A program made the translations under genes and the position numbers. Below are positions 16,237 through 29,100 of a stretch of 45,000 bases of DNA, one piece after another (position 1 is the first letter of the stretch; each line of letters begins with the position of its first letter). Under the pieces are notes generated by a model. That model did not search any database and had not been told where the DNA came from. It saw nothing but the letters and a program-made list of their open reading frames with translations. The stretch lies in contig CAMDGX010000031.1 in NCBI GenBank assembly GCA_945897825.1, positions 1 through 45,000 on the forward strand, in the 5' to 3' direction. The stretch is from Asaia bogorensis (GTDB lineage: Bacteria; Pseudomonadota; Alphaproteobacteria; Acetobacterales; Acetobacteraceae).

Positions 16237-16418
16237 CCTGGGCTCCCGCGTGCGTGGTGGGGGAGGGTCGCGTTGCGGACGGGGCGTGTCAATTGCTGCG
16301 CGGAAAGACGATGACGGCACGCAAGGATGTTCCAAATCGGTTTGACAGCGGGCTCCGCGCGATGGGAGGGTCTTATATTCGGCGGGGCGCGCCAAGAAAC
16401 GACGCAAGGAGGCAGGAC

Positions 16419-17960
16419 ATGAGCCAGATGATCAATCGTCGCACGCTGCTGGCCGGGGCGGCCGGGCTGGGGTTGGCGGGGGCCATGGCGCCCGGGGCGC
16501 AGGCGCAGGCGCTGAAGGGCGGCAAGCCGCTGCGGATCGCGCTGCTGGCGGATTTCGTGAACTACGACCCGCACCAGTTCTCGTCGCAGAACGCGACGAT
16601 CATGCGCAACCTGTACGACACGCTGATCGAGTATGACGAGGCGGGCAAGCCGGTGCCGGCGCTGGCGCAGAGCTTCCAGATCGCGCCGGACAACATGTCC
16701 TGCACCATCGTGCTGCGGCAGGGGGTGGTGTTCCACAGCGGGGCGGCGCTGACGAGTGCGGACCTCGATGCCACGCTGAAGAAGGCGAACGACCCCAAGA
16801 CGGGCAAGAACGTGTTCCCGACGATGGGCGTGGTGAAGGACTGGACGGTTGTCGACGACAAGACGGTGCGGCTGAACTTCAAGCAGAAGGTGCCGGACAA
16901 GCAGGTGACGGACCTGCTGCAGTTCATGTTCGTGATCGCCAAGGACACGACGGACAGCGCCGAGACCAAGGTGAACGGGACCGGGCCGTTCACGGTGGCC
17001 GAGCGGCAGCTGGGGCAGCGGCTGAAGCTGGTGGCCAATCCGAAGTACTGGCGGGCGGGGCAGCCGATCGTGCAGGAGGTGGTGTTCACCATCTTCAGCG
17101 ACAACGAGGCGGCGTCGGCGGCGCTGGAGTCGGGCGCGGCGGACATGATCTTCGGCGGCGGGGCGCGCCAGGCGGTGCGTCTGCGCAATGCCGGGTTCCA
17201 GCTGCTGCAGGGCCAGGGGCAGCTGGTGCAGGTGTTCCGCATCAACACGCTGCGCGGGCCGTTCCGCAACGAGAAGTTCCGCCAGGCGTTCAACCACCTG
17301 ATCGACCGCGCGGCGATCCTGCGGGTGGGCTATGCCGGGGTGGGCGAGGTGACGGCGCTGCCGTGGGCGCCGGCGAACCCGGCGGCGGACCGCAGCTACG
17401 ACAAGACCTATGCGTTCGACATCGCCAAGGGCCAGGCGCTGCTGAAGCAGTCCGGGCTGAGTCAGGCGGAGATGAACGACTGGAAGCTGCTGGTGAACAG
17501 CGCCAGCGAGGATGCCATGGCGATCAGCCAGGTGGTGCAGGCCTCGCTGAAGCGGGCGGGCATCGATGTTCAGCTGGAGCTGAAGCAGGGCTCGGAATAC
17601 GTCGATGCGCTGCTGGGCGGGAAGTTCGACGGGACGTTCGGCGGCGTGGGCAACGTGCAGAAGTTCCCGACGCGGATCACCACCAACTCGATCTACCGCA
17701 CGGTGAACAACCCGGTGCTGGGCAATCCGAACCCGCATCAGGCCTATGTCGCGGCGATCCAGCGCGTGGACACGGCGTTCGGCACCGCGGATGTGAAGGC
17801 GGCGTACGATGCGCTGAACAAGGCGCTGATCGAGGCTTCGTTCGGCATCGCCACCAACACCTACGACGTGTTCCTGACCGTGGCGGCGAAGAACGTGGGC
17901 GGGTTCACGCGGGACCTCGACAGCCTGCTGGTGCTGCGCACCGTCGGGTTCACGAGCTGA
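16419..17960 (+). CDS. ABC transporter substrate-binding protein, family 5 (importer operon)
   Basis: A 513-residue periplasmic receptor of the SBP_bac_5 family, first gene of a four-gene importer operon. The leader [16 protein letters not shown] with a twin Arg and a cut near QAQA looks Tat-type. Family blocks: [55 protein letters not shown] lies about seven bases before the ATG. It is clearly less like the two tandem binding proteins at 4864-8113 than these are to each other. With hyuBA divergent, its ligand may be a hydantoin, an oxoproline-like compound or a small peptide; this is inference from context. Confidence 0.92.
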   Translation: MSQMINRRTLLAGAAGLGLAGAMAPGAQAQALKGGKPLRIALLADFVNYDPHQFSSQNATIMRNLYDTLIEYDEAGKPVPALAQSFQIAPDNMSCTIVLRQGVVFHSGAALTSADLDATLKKANDPKTGKNVFPTMGVVKDWTVVDDKTVRLNFKQKVPDKQVTDLLQFMFVIAKDTTDSAETKVNGTGPFTVAERQLGQRLKLVANPKYWRAGQPIVQEVVFTIFSDNEAASAALESGAADMIFGGGARQAVRLRNAGFQLLQGQGQLVQVFRINTLRGPFRNEKFRQAFNHLIDRAAILRVGYAGVGEVTALPWAPANPAADRSYDKTYAFDIAKGQALLKQSGLSQAEMNDWKLLVNSASEDAMAISQVVQASLKRAGIDVQLELKQGSEYVDALLGGKFDGTFGGVGNVQKFPTRITTNSIYRTVNNPVLGNPNPHQAYVAAIQRVDTAFGTADVKAAYDALNKALIEASFGIATNTYDVFLTVAAKNVGGFTRDLDSLLVLRTVGFTS

Positions 17961-17967
17961 GTGCATA

Positions 17968-20021
<2,054 letters not shown>

Positions 20022-20025
<4 letters not shown>

Positions 20026-20921
20026 GCGGTGGGTTGCGGCGCGCGCGGGTGACGGCGGGGCGGGTGCTGGCGCGGCCGGCGGCGCTGGTGAGCGTGGTGT
20101 TCCTGGCGGTGACGATCTTCGTGTCGCTGACGGCGGAGTGGCTGTTGCCGCTTGATCCGCTGTACCAGGACCTGGCGTCGTCGTTGGAGCCGCCTGGGGC
20201 GCAGTACTGGTTCGGAACGGACGAGCTGGGGCGGGATATCCTGGCGCGGGTGATCTATGGCGCGCGGACCTCGCTGTTGACGGCGGCGGGGGCGGTGCTG
20301 ATCGCGGGGTTCGTCGGCGTGCCGATCGGGCTGGTGGCCGGGTATTTCGGCGGCTGGCGCGATGCGGTGCTGATGCGGGTGGTGGATGTGATGCTGGCGC
20401 TGCCGGGCATCCTGTTCGCGATGGCGATGATCGCGGTGCTCGGGCGCAGCCAGATGGCGGCGTTGGTCGCGGTGGGGGTGACGGGGATTCCGGGCTTCGC
20501 GCGGATCACGCGGGCGCAGGTGCTTTCGCTGCGGCAGCGGGATTTCGTTTTGGCGGTGGAGGCGCTGGGGGGATCGGCGGCGTACAACATGTTCCGCACG
20601 GTGCTGCCCAACGCGTGGTCGCCGATCCTGGTGCAGGTGGTGATCCTGTCGAGTGTCGCGATCCTGCTGGAGGCGGCGCTGGCGTTCCTGGGGGTGGGGA
20701 TTCCGCCGCCGACGCCTTCCTGGGGGGAGATGCTGCGGACGGGCAAGTCGTATCTGTACGAGGCGCCGACCTATGCGGTGCTGCCGGGGATCGCGCTGAC
20801 GCTGACGATCCTGTCGCTGGATACGCTGGGGCGGGTGCTGGCGAGCGTGCTGGAGGACCGGCGCGAGATCGTGGAGGAGGAGGCCGCCGAGGTGGCTGAG
20901 CTGAAGGTGGGGCAGCGATGA
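20022..20921 (+). CDS. ABC importer permease, DppC-like
   Basis: A 299-residue inner-membrane permease of the binding-protein-dependent transport family. The N-terminal tail and first helix ([16 protein letters not shown]) are followed by [19 protein letters not shown], the typical DppC/OppC block. Further helices and the EAA loop follow around [20 protein letters not shown]. The start is GTG at 20022 inside the upstream stop codon; the longer upstream frame runs inside the ATPase gene and is not credible. It forms the heterodimeric channel with the next gene product. Confidence 0.93.
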
Positions 20922-20946
20922 CGTCCCGCGCGCCGGATGCACGACG

Positions 20947-21894
20947 ATGACGACCTATATCCTCCGCCGGTTGGCGCAACTGGTGCCGGTGCTGTTCCTG
21001 GCGTCGATCGGCATCTGGGCGATGGTGTATGCGGTGCCTGGCTCGCCGGTGGGGGCGATCGTGGGCGAGAACGCGACGGCGGAGCAGATTGCCGACACGA
21101 TCGCGCGGCTGGGGCTCGACCGGCCGCTGTACGAGCAGTACTGGAGCTGGCTGCGCGGCGCGGTGGTGGGGGATTTCGGGCTGTCGATCCAGAGCCGGGA
21201 GCCGGTTTGGGGCCTGATCATGCAGCGGGTGCCGGCGACGATTCAGCTCGGGCTGGCGGCGATTGTGGTGGGGCTGGTGATAGGCGTTCCAGTGGCGGTG
21301 GTCAGCGCGCTGGTGCCGGGGAGCTGGATCGACCGGGTGCTGTCGGCGTGGAGCGCGCTGGCGCTGGGGGTGCCGACATTCTGGCTCGGCATCCTGCTGA
21401 TCTTGCTGTTCGCGGTCGAGCTGCGCTGGCTGCCTTCGGTCTCGACCTATGTCTCGTTTTTCGAAGACCCGTTGGGGGCGATGCGGAACCTGATGCTGCC
21501 GGCGCTGACGCTGGGGGTTTACGTGTCGGGCATCTTCGCGCGGTTCCTGCGGGCGTCGCTGCTGGGGGAGTTGAAGGCGGACTACGTGCGCACGGCGCGC
21601 AGCAAGGGGTTGCCGGAGCGCGACGTGGTGGGGCGGCATGTTATGCGCAACGCGCTGCTGCCGTTCGTGACGATCGTCGGGCTGATGCTGGCGGCGTTCG
21701 TGGGCGGGACGGTGGTGACGGAGGCGGTGTTCACTTATCCCGGCATCGGGCGGCTGCTGATCCAGGCGATCGGGGTGCGAGATTATCCGCTGATCCAGGG
21801 GTGCATCCTGTTCGTGCTGGTGATCTACGTGCTGATGAACGTGATGGTGGATGTGCTTTACGCGTATATCGACCCTCGGATCGAATACAGGTAA
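20947..21894 (+). CDS. ABC importer permease, DppB-like
   Basis: A 315-residue inner-membrane permease, with MTTYILRRLAQLVPVLFLASI at the start as in DppB/OppB, six predicted helices, the conserved DFGLSIQS and RVPATIQLG blocks and an EAA loop (YVRTARSKGLPERDVVGRHV). It is the last gene of the importer operon, 25 bases after dppC. The gene order binding protein - fused ATPase - DppC - DppB differs from the usual A-B-C-D-F order. The gene ends at full copy 3 of the AT-rich palindrome. Confidence 0.94.
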   Translation: MTTYILRRLAQLVPVLFLASIGIWAMVYAVPGSPVGAIVGENATAEQIADTIARLGLDRPLYEQYWSWLRGAVVGDFGLSIQSREPVWGLIMQRVPATIQLGLAAIVVGLVIGVPVAVVSALVPGSWIDRVLSAWSALALGVPTFWLGILLILLFAVELRWLPSVSTYVSFFEDPLGAMRNLMLPALTLGVYVSGIFARFLRASLLGELKADYVRTARSKGLPERDVVGRHVMRNALLPFVTIVGLMLAAFVGGTVVTEAVFTYPGIGRLLIQAIGVRDYPLIQGCILFVLVIYVLMNVMVDVLYAYIDPRIEYR

Positions 21895-21896
21895 GC

Positions 21897-22013
21897 GGTT
21901 CTTTTTTGTAAAAAAGAACCAAAAAACTTTCATCCATTCGCGCTGCGCCGGATGGGGTGCATGGGCGCAAGTGATGGAAAGTCTTTTTGCTTCTTTTTCT
22001 TCAGAAAAAGAAG
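21897..22013. repeat. AT-rich palindromic element, full copy 3 (probable bidirectional terminator)
   Basis: Hairpin A is 21897-21920 (GGTTCTTTTTT against AAAAAAGAACC). A diverged central part follows (CATCCATTCGCGC near 21931 against GCGCAAGTGATGG near 21965). Hairpin B ends at 22013 with arms the same as in copy 1. It begins two bases after the dppB stop and ends nine bases before the stop of the convergent small gene. Confidence 0.85.
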
Positions 22014-22022
22014 ACTCTTGCT

Positions 22023-22319
22023 TCAGCAGGCTCTCCCGCCGACCTCCTTCAGGGCCTCTTCCACCATGGCTTGCTGGCTCGCCGAGCAGATCACCCGCAG
22101 CGCGATCGCGCCGTGCAGCGCGGGGTCTCCGTGCTTTTCCACCCCCGGGTGGCCGCTTTCGGTGTCGGCGCCGGCGGCGCGTTCGCCTGAGGTGTTGTCG
22201 GGGCCGGCCGCGGTGAGGGTGATGGCGGCGCGGTCGATGCGGTGTTCCTGGACGAGGTGTTCCAGGGCGAGTTCCGCTTCGCGTCGTGTGGCGAAGCTGT
22301 AGGTGAGTGTGTGTGCCAT
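22023..22319 (-). CDS. Small uncharacterised protein (98 residues)
   Basis: A soluble 98-residue protein with no signal peptide or membrane segment. It starts with a strand-helix pair (TLTYSFATRREAELALEHLVQEH) in which a helix is rich in Glu and Ala. A middle stretch of Gly/Glu/His residues follows (SGERAAGADTESGHPG), then a second strand-helix pair (ALRVICSASQQAMVEEALKE). The pattern resembles a ferredoxin-like or RRM-like alpha-beta fold, but this is a guess. GGAGGG lies upstream of the ATG at 22319, which supports translation. I do not recognise a function. Confidence 0.7.
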   Translation of the reverse strand: MAHTLTYSFATRREAELALEHLVQEHRIDRAAITLTAAGPDNTSGERAAGADTESGHPGVEKHGDPALHGAIALRVICSASQQAMVEEALKEVGGRAC

Positions 22320-22380
22320 CGTGTTTGCCCTCCGCTGTGGGGAGGCAACGCGCGGGGGCGTGCGGCGATCCCGGGCGCGG

Positions 22381-22923
22381 TCAGGCCGGGGGCAGGCGGG
22401 CGGCGACGGTAAGGGGGGCGCGGCGCAGCACTAGGAGTTCGGCGGAGGCGGGGAAGATGCCGGTGAGCGCGGTGATGTTCACCTGGTGGGTGACCAGCAG
22501 GGTTGGTTCGTCGACGGCGGTGGCGATCCAGGCGCGTAGGGCGTCGGTGCGGGCGGGGCCGGCGGGGCGGTCGGCGAAGAAGGAGTTCAGGATCGGCAGG
22601 TCTTCCGGGGGGGCGAAGCCGAGCAGGCGGGCGGTTTCGCGGGTGCGGCACCATTGGCTGGTGAGCACGCGGAGATGGGTGATGCCGGCTTCGCGCAGGC
22701 GGTCGCCGAGGCGGGTGGCCTGGGCGCGGCCGAGCGGGCCGAGGTTGCGCTGGGTGGCGCAGTCATCGAGGCGGAAGCCGCCGGGGTCGCCGCCTCCGGG
22801 GGCATCGGCGTGGCGCATGATGGCGAGGTGGCCGGGGCGGGCCAGCAGGGCGAGGGGGTCTTCCGCGGCGCGGGTCGGGGTGGCGGCGATCAGGGCAAGG
22901 AGGGTGCGGCGGGGGATGGGCAT
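22381..22923 (-). CDS. Exported histidine phosphatase family protein
   Basis: A 180-residue histidine phosphatase with an N-terminal leader (MPIPRRTLLALIAATPTRA) that suggests export. The catalytic RHA motif (37-39, with His38) is followed by a segment of the form GGGDPGGFRLDDCATQRNL, typical of a periplasmic subgroup. A second Arg lies in QWCRTRETARL and a second His in LLVTHQVNIT. The start at 22923 was chosen because it gives a clean leader; an in-frame ATG at 22980 would add 19 residues. It diverges from the MsbA-like gene. The substrate is unknown. Confidence 0.83.
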   Translation of the reverse strand: MPIPRRTLLALIAATPTRAAEDPLALLARPGHLAIMRHADAPGGGDPGGFRLDDCATQRNLGPLGRAQATRLGDRLREAGITHLRVLTSQWCRTRETARLLGFAPPEDLPILNSFFADRPAGPARTDALRAWIATAVDEPTLLVTHQVNITALTGIFPASAELLVLRRAPLTVAARLPPA

Positions 22924-23034
22924 GGCGCGCAGATGGGGGTGGAGCGCGGGGGCGCCAGTCCACGGGCGGGCGAAGGGCATGGACCACTGCAACATTCCAT
23001 CGACATGGCGGGCGCATTTGCCTACCTGTGACGC

Positions 23035-24759
23035 ATGATCCGAAAGTTCCTGGCTTACTACCGCCCCCACCGGCGCCTGCTGGCGCTCGACTTCGGCTGC
23101 GCCGCGTTGTCCGGCGTGCTGGAGCTGATGTTCCCGATGGCGGTGCGCGCGGTGATCGACCACCTGCTGCCGCAGCAGGATTTGTATGTGATCACCGTGG
23201 CGGTGATCGGGCTGTTCGTCGTCTACCTGGTCAATTCGGGGCTGATGGCGATCGTGACCTATTACGGGCATGTGCTGGGCATCGCCATCGAGACGGAGCT
23301 GCGGCGGCGGGCGTTCGACCATTTGCAGAAGCTGTCGCTGCGTTTCTACGACAACCAGAAGACCGGGCACCTGGTGGGGCGGGTGACCAAGGACCTGGAG
23401 GAGATCGGCGAGGTGGCGCATCACGGGCCCGAGGACCTGCTGATCGCCATCCTCACCTTCGCCGGGGCGTTCGCGCTGATGACGGTGGTGAACCCGCAGC
23501 TGGCGCTGATCGCGGCGACCATCGTGCCGGCGGCGGCGTTCGTGGTGGCGCGCTATGGCGGGCGGATGACGGCGAACTGGCAGGCGCTGTTCGGGCGCGT
23601 GTATGCGTTCAACGCGCGGATCGAGGAGGCGGTGGGCGGCATCCGCGTGGTGCAGGCGTTCGCCAACGAGGACCACGAGCGGCGGCTGTTCGCGGTGGAC
23701 AACGACAAGTATCGGCGGGTGAAGCTCGATGCCTACCGGCTGATGGCCACCGGCATCACGCTGAACTACGTGGCGATGCGCGCGGTGCAGGTGGTGGTGA
23801 TGCTGGCGGGCGCGTGGATGATCGTGCGCGGGACGCTGAGCGTGGGCGATTTCGTGGCGTTCCTGCTGCTGGTCGGCGTGTTCTATCGGCCTCTGGAGAA
23901 GATCAGCGCGGTGATCGAGACCTATCCGAAGGGGATCGCCGGGTTCCGCAGCTACCTGAATCTGATGGCGACCGAGCCGGATATCGCTGACCGGCCGGGG
24001 GCGCGGGACGTTTCGTCGCTGCGCGGCGAGGTGCGCTACGAGGGGGTCGGCTTCGGCTACGACGCGGCGCGGCCGGTGCTGCGCGACCTTTCGTTGGCGG
24101 TGCGGGCGGGGGAGACGGTGGCGCTGGTCGGGCCGTCCGGGGCGGGGAAGACGACGATCTGCTCGCTGCTGCCGCGGTTCTATGAGGTGCAGGCGGGGCG
24201 GATCACCATCGACGGAGTCGATATCCGCGACATGACGCTGGCGAGCCTGCGGCGGCAGATCGGGATCGTGCAGCAGGATGTGTTCCTGTTCGCCGGCTCG
24301 ATCCGCGACAATATCGGCTATGGGCGGCTGGGGGCGTCGGAGGCGGAGATCATGGAGGCGGCGCGGCGGGCGCGGCTGGACGAGGTGATCGCGCGGCTGC
24401 CGCAGGGGCTGGACACGCCGATCGGCGAGCGGGGAGTGAAGCTGTCGGGCGGGCAGAAGCAAAGGCTCGCGATCGCGCGGATCTTCCTGAAGAACCCGCC
24501 GATCCTGATCCTGGACGAGGCGACCAGCGCGCTCGACACCGCCACCGAACAGGCGATCCAGCAATCGCTGGCGGAACTGGCGCAGGGGCGGACGACGCTG
24601 GTAATCGCGCACCGGCTGGCGACGATCCGCAATGCCGATCGGATCCTGGTGGTGACGGAGGACGGGATCGCCGAGCAGGGGACGCATCGGGAGCTGCTGG
24701 AGAAGGGCGGGGTGTATCGCGGGCTGCACGAGGCGCAGTTTTCGGTGGCGGCGGAGTAG
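23035..24759 (+). CDS. ABC exporter, ATPase-permease fusion (MsbA/lipid or multidrug type)
   Basis: A 574-residue half-transporter that would act as a homodimer in the inner membrane. The N-terminal part (to about residue 310) has six membrane helices with the conserved coupling segment LSLRFYDNQKTGHLVGR. The ATPase part has Walker A GPSGAGKT (366-373), Q-loop QQDVF, the signature LSGGQKQRLAIAR and LILDEATSAL. The length and order are those of MsbA-like exporters of lipids or drugs. It is a single gene, with divergent histidine phosphatase upstream and an AT-rich palindrome right after the stop. Confidence 0.93.
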   Translation: MIRKFLAYYRPHRRLLALDFGCAALSGVLELMFPMAVRAVIDHLLPQQDLYVITVAVIGLFVVYLVNSGLMAIVTYYGHVLGIAIETELRRRAFDHLQKLSLRFYDNQKTGHLVGRVTKDLEEIGEVAHHGPEDLLIAILTFAGAFALMTVVNPQLALIAATIVPAAAFVVARYGGRMTANWQALFGRVYAFNARIEEAVGGIRVVQAFANEDHERRLFAVDNDKYRRVKLDAYRLMATGITLNYVAMRAVQVVVMLAGAWMIVRGTLSVGDFVAFLLLVGVFYRPLEKISAVIETYPKGIAGFRSYLNLMATEPDIADRPGARDVSSLRGEVRYEGVGFGYDAARPVLRDLSLAVRAGETVALVGPSGAGKTTICSLLPRFYEVQAGRITIDGVDIRDMTLASLRRQIGIVQQDVFLFAGSIRDNIGYGRLGASEAEIMEAARRARLDEVIARLPQGLDTPIGERGVKLSGGQKQRLAIARIFLKNPPILILDEATSALDTATEQAIQQSLAELAQGRTTLVIAHRLATIRNADRILVVTEDGIAEQGTHRELLEKGGVYRGLHEAQFSVAAE

Positions 24760-24767
24760 GGAAGAGT

Positions 24768-24887
24768 CTTCTTTTTTCTGAAGAAAAAAGAAGCAAAAAA
24801 GACTTTATCCATTTGCGCCGGGGCCGACGCGTTTGCCGCTGTGCAAATGGATGGAAAGTTTTTTGGTTCTTTTTTTCAAAAAAGAAC
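24768..24887. repeat. AT-rich palindromic element, full copy 4 in inverse orientation
   Basis: The same element as copies 1 and 3, but inverted. The B-type hairpin comes first (24768-24793, arms CTTCTTTTTTCT and AGAAAAAAGAAG). The centre follows (ATCCATTTGC near 24807 against GCAAATGGAT near 24843), and then the A-type hairpin (24866-24887, GTTCTTTTTT against AAAAAAGAAC). It separates the MsbA-like gene from the convergent MFS gene. Confidence 0.85.
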
Positions 24888-24898
24888 GTCTTTCTTGC

Positions 24899-26092
24899 TT
24901 ATACGGCTCGCCACCCCCGCCGCGGGAGGGATAGCGCGGCGGCCATGCCGAGGAGGTTGGCGGCGGCGGCGATCATCATGGCGGCGCCGTAGCCTTGCGA
25001 GATGTCGAACAGGTAGCCGGCCAGGACGGGCAGGCTGACGGCGGCGAGGCACCAGGCGATGTAGGTGCGCCCGGCGACGCGGCCGAAGTCGGCGGGGGGC
25101 CAGTAGACGGCGATGCCGGCGGCGGTGGCGCCGGAGATGAAGCCGTAGCCCATGCCGATCAGGCCGAGGCCGATCACGGCCGTGATGGGCGAGGGGAACA
25201 GGGTCAGCAGGACGCCGCCGGCCAGGGCGAGGGCGTTTGCGGCGCACATCACGTGCGGCACCGCGAAACGGTCTACCAGCCAGCCGCCGGAGATGCGGGC
25301 GAGCGCGATGGCGCCGGTGATGCCGGTGGTGGCGCCGACGGCCAGGGCGGCCGCCCCGCCATAGGCGGCGACGATCTCGCGCGCCTGGCTGAGCACCATC
25401 AGGCCGGCCGAGGCGGCGAGGAAGAAGGTGGCGGAGAGCTTGATGAAGGTCATGCCGAGGCGGGCCGGGCGGGCGGCGGCGCTGCCGGCGGGGGCCGTGA
25501 GGCGGGCGCCGCCGTGATGGGCGAGGAGGGCGGCGGCGGCGCCGCAGACGACCAGTATGACGGCCAGCCAGGTGAGGGTGGTGCGCCAGCCGAAGGTTTC
25601 GTTGCACCAGTGGAAGGCGGGGGTCGCGATCATCGCGCCGAGCGGGTAGAGGCTGACGATGTAGCCGTTGACTAGGCCCTGGCGGCGGCGGACCAGCATG
25701 TTCACGCCCTGCTGCAGCAGGATGTAGGCGACGCCGCCGCCGGTGCCGAACACCACGCCGTAGCCGAGCAGGAGCTGCGCCATGCCGGTGGCGGTGGCGG
25801 CAAGCGCGATGCCGGCGGCGGCGGCCACGGCGGCGGCGAACACCAGCACCGGGGCGGAGGCGATGCGGAACACGAAGGCGGCGCCGACCGAGCCGACGGT
25901 GAAGCCGACGGTGGCGAGGCCGAAGACCAGCGAGAGCGCGCTGCGCGGGATCGCCAGTTCGAGCTCGATCGGGCGCAGGAAGACGCTGAAGGAATAGACC
26001 GAGCCGAGCGGCAGGTTCAGCAGCGTGGCGGCGAGCAGGGCGGCCCAGAGGCGCTCGGCGGGAACGGACGCGGCGGGGGCGGCGCTGGACAT
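24899..26092 (-). CDS. MFS transporter, OFA/monocarboxylate type
   Basis: A 397-residue inner-membrane carrier with about twelve hydrophobic helices in two halves joined by a short basic loop near residue 215. The first helix block (LLNLPLGSVYSFSVFLRPIE) and the loop RRRQGLVNGYI fit the oxalate-formate antiporter/monocarboxylate branch of the major facilitator superfamily. It stands alone, convergent with the MsbA-like gene and divergent from the BNR-repeat gene. The substrate is probably a small organic acid, but that is inferred from family only. Confidence 0.88.
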   Translation of the reverse strand: MSSAAPAASVPAERLWAALLAATLLNLPLGSVYSFSVFLRPIELELAIPRSALSLVFGLATVGFTVGSVGAAFVFRIASAPVLVFAAAVAAAAGIALAATATGMAQLLLGYGVVFGTGGGVAYILLQQGVNMLVRRRQGLVNGYIVSLYPLGAMIATPAFHWCNETFGWRTTLTWLAVILVVCGAAAALLAHHGGARLTAPAGSAAARPARLGMTFIKLSATFFLAASAGLMVLSQAREIVAAYGGAAALAVGATTGITGAIALARISGGWLVDRFAVPHVMCAANALALAGGVLLTLFPSPITAVIGLGLIGMGYGFISGATAAGIAVYWPPADFGRVAGRTYIAWCLAAVSLPVLAGYLFDISQGYGAAMMIAAAANLLGMAAALSLPRRGWRAV

Positions 26093-26199
26093 GGCGGCAG
26101 CCTCCGCGCGCGTCGCGGTGCGGTCAAGCCATCGCCCCCGTTGCCAGCCAAGCGGAACGGAAGCACTCTCCCGCCACGTGCAACGCTGGGGTTTCCGCC

Positions 26200-29100
26200 A
26201 TGAACGAGATGTCTTCCTCCACCGCGCTTTCCGGGCTCAAGTGGCGTTGCATCGGGCCATCGCGCGGCGGGCGCGTGGTGGCGGTGGCGGGTGACTACAA
26301 CGACCCGATGACCTTCTACTTCGGCGCCTGCGCGGGCGGCGTGTGGAAGACCACGGATGGCGGGCTGTATTGGCGCAACGTGTCCGACGGGTTCCTGTCG
26401 ACCGCGGCCGTCGGTGCGATCGCGGTGGCGCGGACGGATTCGAACGTTGTGTATGCCGGCATGGGCGAGACGACGATCCGGCTCGACGTTTCGTATGGCG
26501 ACGGCGTGTACAAGACCACGGATGGCGGGCGCAGCTGGGCCAATGTCGGCTTGCAGGACACCAAGCATATCGGCCGGGTGCTGATCCATCCGACCAATCC
26601 GGACATCGTGTATATCGCGGCGCTGGGCGACATCTTCGGGCCGAGCGAGGCGCGCGGGGTGTATCGCACCACCGATGGCGGCGCGACGTGGCAGAAGATT
26701 TTGTATCGCGACGAGGACAGCGGCGCCGTCGACATGTCGATGGACCCGAACAACCCGCGGGTGATCTATGCCAGCATCTGGCAGACGCGGCGCAACTTCT
26801 GGAACATTTCTTCCGGCGGGCCGGGCTGCGGGCTGTTCAAGTCCACCGATGGTGGCGACAGCTGGACGGAGATTTCGCGCAACAAGGGCCTGCCGAGCGG
26901 GCCGATCGGCAAGATCGGCGTGGCGGTTTCGCCGGCGCGGTCCGGCCGGGTGTGGGCGCTGGTGGAGGCGGAGGGCGACAAGTGCGGCATGTACCGCTCC
27001 GACGACCACGGCGAGACCTGGGTGCAGACCCAGGCCAGCCGCGACCTGATGCACCGGCCCTGGTACTACACCCATGTGTTCGCCGACCCGAGCCATGGCG
27101 ACACCGTGTATGTGACCAACCTCGCCATGTGGAAATCCACCGATGGCGGCACGAGTTTCACCGAGATCAACACCTCGCACGGCGACAACCACGATCTGTG
27201 GATCGACCCGCGCGACAGCCGGCGGATGATCGAGGGCAATGACGGCGGCGCGCAGGTGACGTTCAACGGCGGGCACACCTGGTCGTCGATCTACAACCAG
27301 ATGACCGGCCAGTTCTACCGGATCGACGTGGACGACCGCTTTCCGTACCGGGTGTATGGCACGCAGCAGGACAACACCTCGATCGCGGTGCCGTCTTCCG
27401 CCGTGTGGGGCGCGATCTCGCTGGTGGATTGCAGCTATCCCGGCACGGGCGAGAGCGGGTTCATCGCGGTGAAGCCGAACAACCCCGACGTGGTGTTCTG
27501 CGGCGCGGTCGGGTCCAGCCCGGGCGGGGCGGGGGCGCTGCAGCGCTATGACTATTCGACCGACCAGATCTCGCTGGTGAACGTGTGGCCGGAGGAATCG
27601 ACCGGTGTCGCGCCGCGGGACCTGAAGTATCGCTTCGCCTGGACCTTCCCGATCGTGTTCTCGCCGCACGATCCCGACACGCTGTATGCCGGCGGCAACG
27701 TGGTTTTCAAGAGCACCAACGAGGGGCAGAGCTGGGAGCCGATCTCGCCGGACCTGTCCTTGAACGACAAGGCGCGCCAGGGGCATTCGGGCGGCGACAT
27801 CACGCGCGAGAGCGCGGGTGCGGAGGTGCATGCCACCACGGCGAGCGTGGTGGAGAGCCCGCACCGCAAGGGCGAAATCTGGGCCTCGACCGATGACGGG
27901 CTGGTGCATGTGATGCGCGCGGGGGCCAACACCTGGTCGAACGTGACGCCGCCGACGCTGCCGGAGCTGGCCTATGTCGGCTGCGTGGAGCCTTCGCCGC
28001 ATGTGGCGGACACGGTGTATGTGGCGGCGACGCGCTACAAGCTGTCGGACTACAAGCCCTATCTGTATCGCACCAGCGATGGCGGGCGGACCTGGCAGTC
28101 GATCAACGGCAACTTCCCCGAGGGCGAGATCACCCGCGTCGTGCGGGCGGACCCGGTGCGCAAGGGGCTGCTGTTCGCCGGCACCGAGACGGGCGTGTTC
28201 TACACGCTGGATGACGGTGCCACCTGGGCGCGCCTGCCGGGCGGGCTGCCGGTGGTGCCGGTGTACGACCTCAAGATCAAGCATGACGACCTGATCGCCG
28301 GCACCCATGGTCGCGCGTTCTGGATCCTGGACGACCTGACCAGCCTGCGCGCGCTGCCGGCCAAGGTCGACGCGCCGGCGCTGCTGCCGCCGCGCAAGAC
28401 GATCCGCTCGCGCATGCATCACGGTGCGCTGGGCGGGGCGAAGGGGCCGGTGAGCTTCCAGCTGGTGTTCGGGATCGGCGGCGCGATCGCCCATTCCGAG
28501 AAGCCGGACGGGACCAAGGTGCGCGAGTTCCTCGACATCGGCGAGAACCCGCCGCAGGGCACGATCGTGTGGTACTGGCTGCCGGAGGGCTTCTCCGGCG
28601 CGGTGGCGCTGACCTTCCGCGACGAGCGCGGGGCGAAGATCGCCAGCTACGCCAGCGACGACAGCGCCGTGCCGGTGGCGAAACGGCCGTCGGCGAAGCC
28701 CGGCCTGAACCGCTATGTCTGGGACATGCGCTACCCCGGCCCGGCGAAGATGGACAACACGCTGGCGCTGCCGAAGCCGAAGGCGCTGGTGGCCGACCCG
28801 GACAACACGCCGGGCCCGCTGGCCATTCCGGGCAGCTACACGGTGGAGATGTCGGCCGGCGGCGCCAGCCAGTCGCAGCCCTTCGTGATCGTGAAGGACC
28901 CGCGCCTGCCGACCACGCCGGCGCAGCACAAGGCGCAGTTCGACCTGGTGCAGGAACTGGTGGCTTCGCTCGACGCGCTGAACATCGCGGTCGGGCGCAT
29001 GCGGCGCACCCGCAAGCAGTTGGGCGCGCTGGCCGAGCTGGCCGGTGCCGGGGAGCTGGCCGACAAGGCGAAGGCCGCTGCGGCGACGCTGGGCGCCATC

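Noticed and set aside
16342-16379. TTGACA and TATATT before the importer operon as a promoter pair
   Set aside because: The spacing is 26 bases, too far for a standard sigma-70 promoter. One of the boxes may belong to a real promoter but the pair as seen does not fit.
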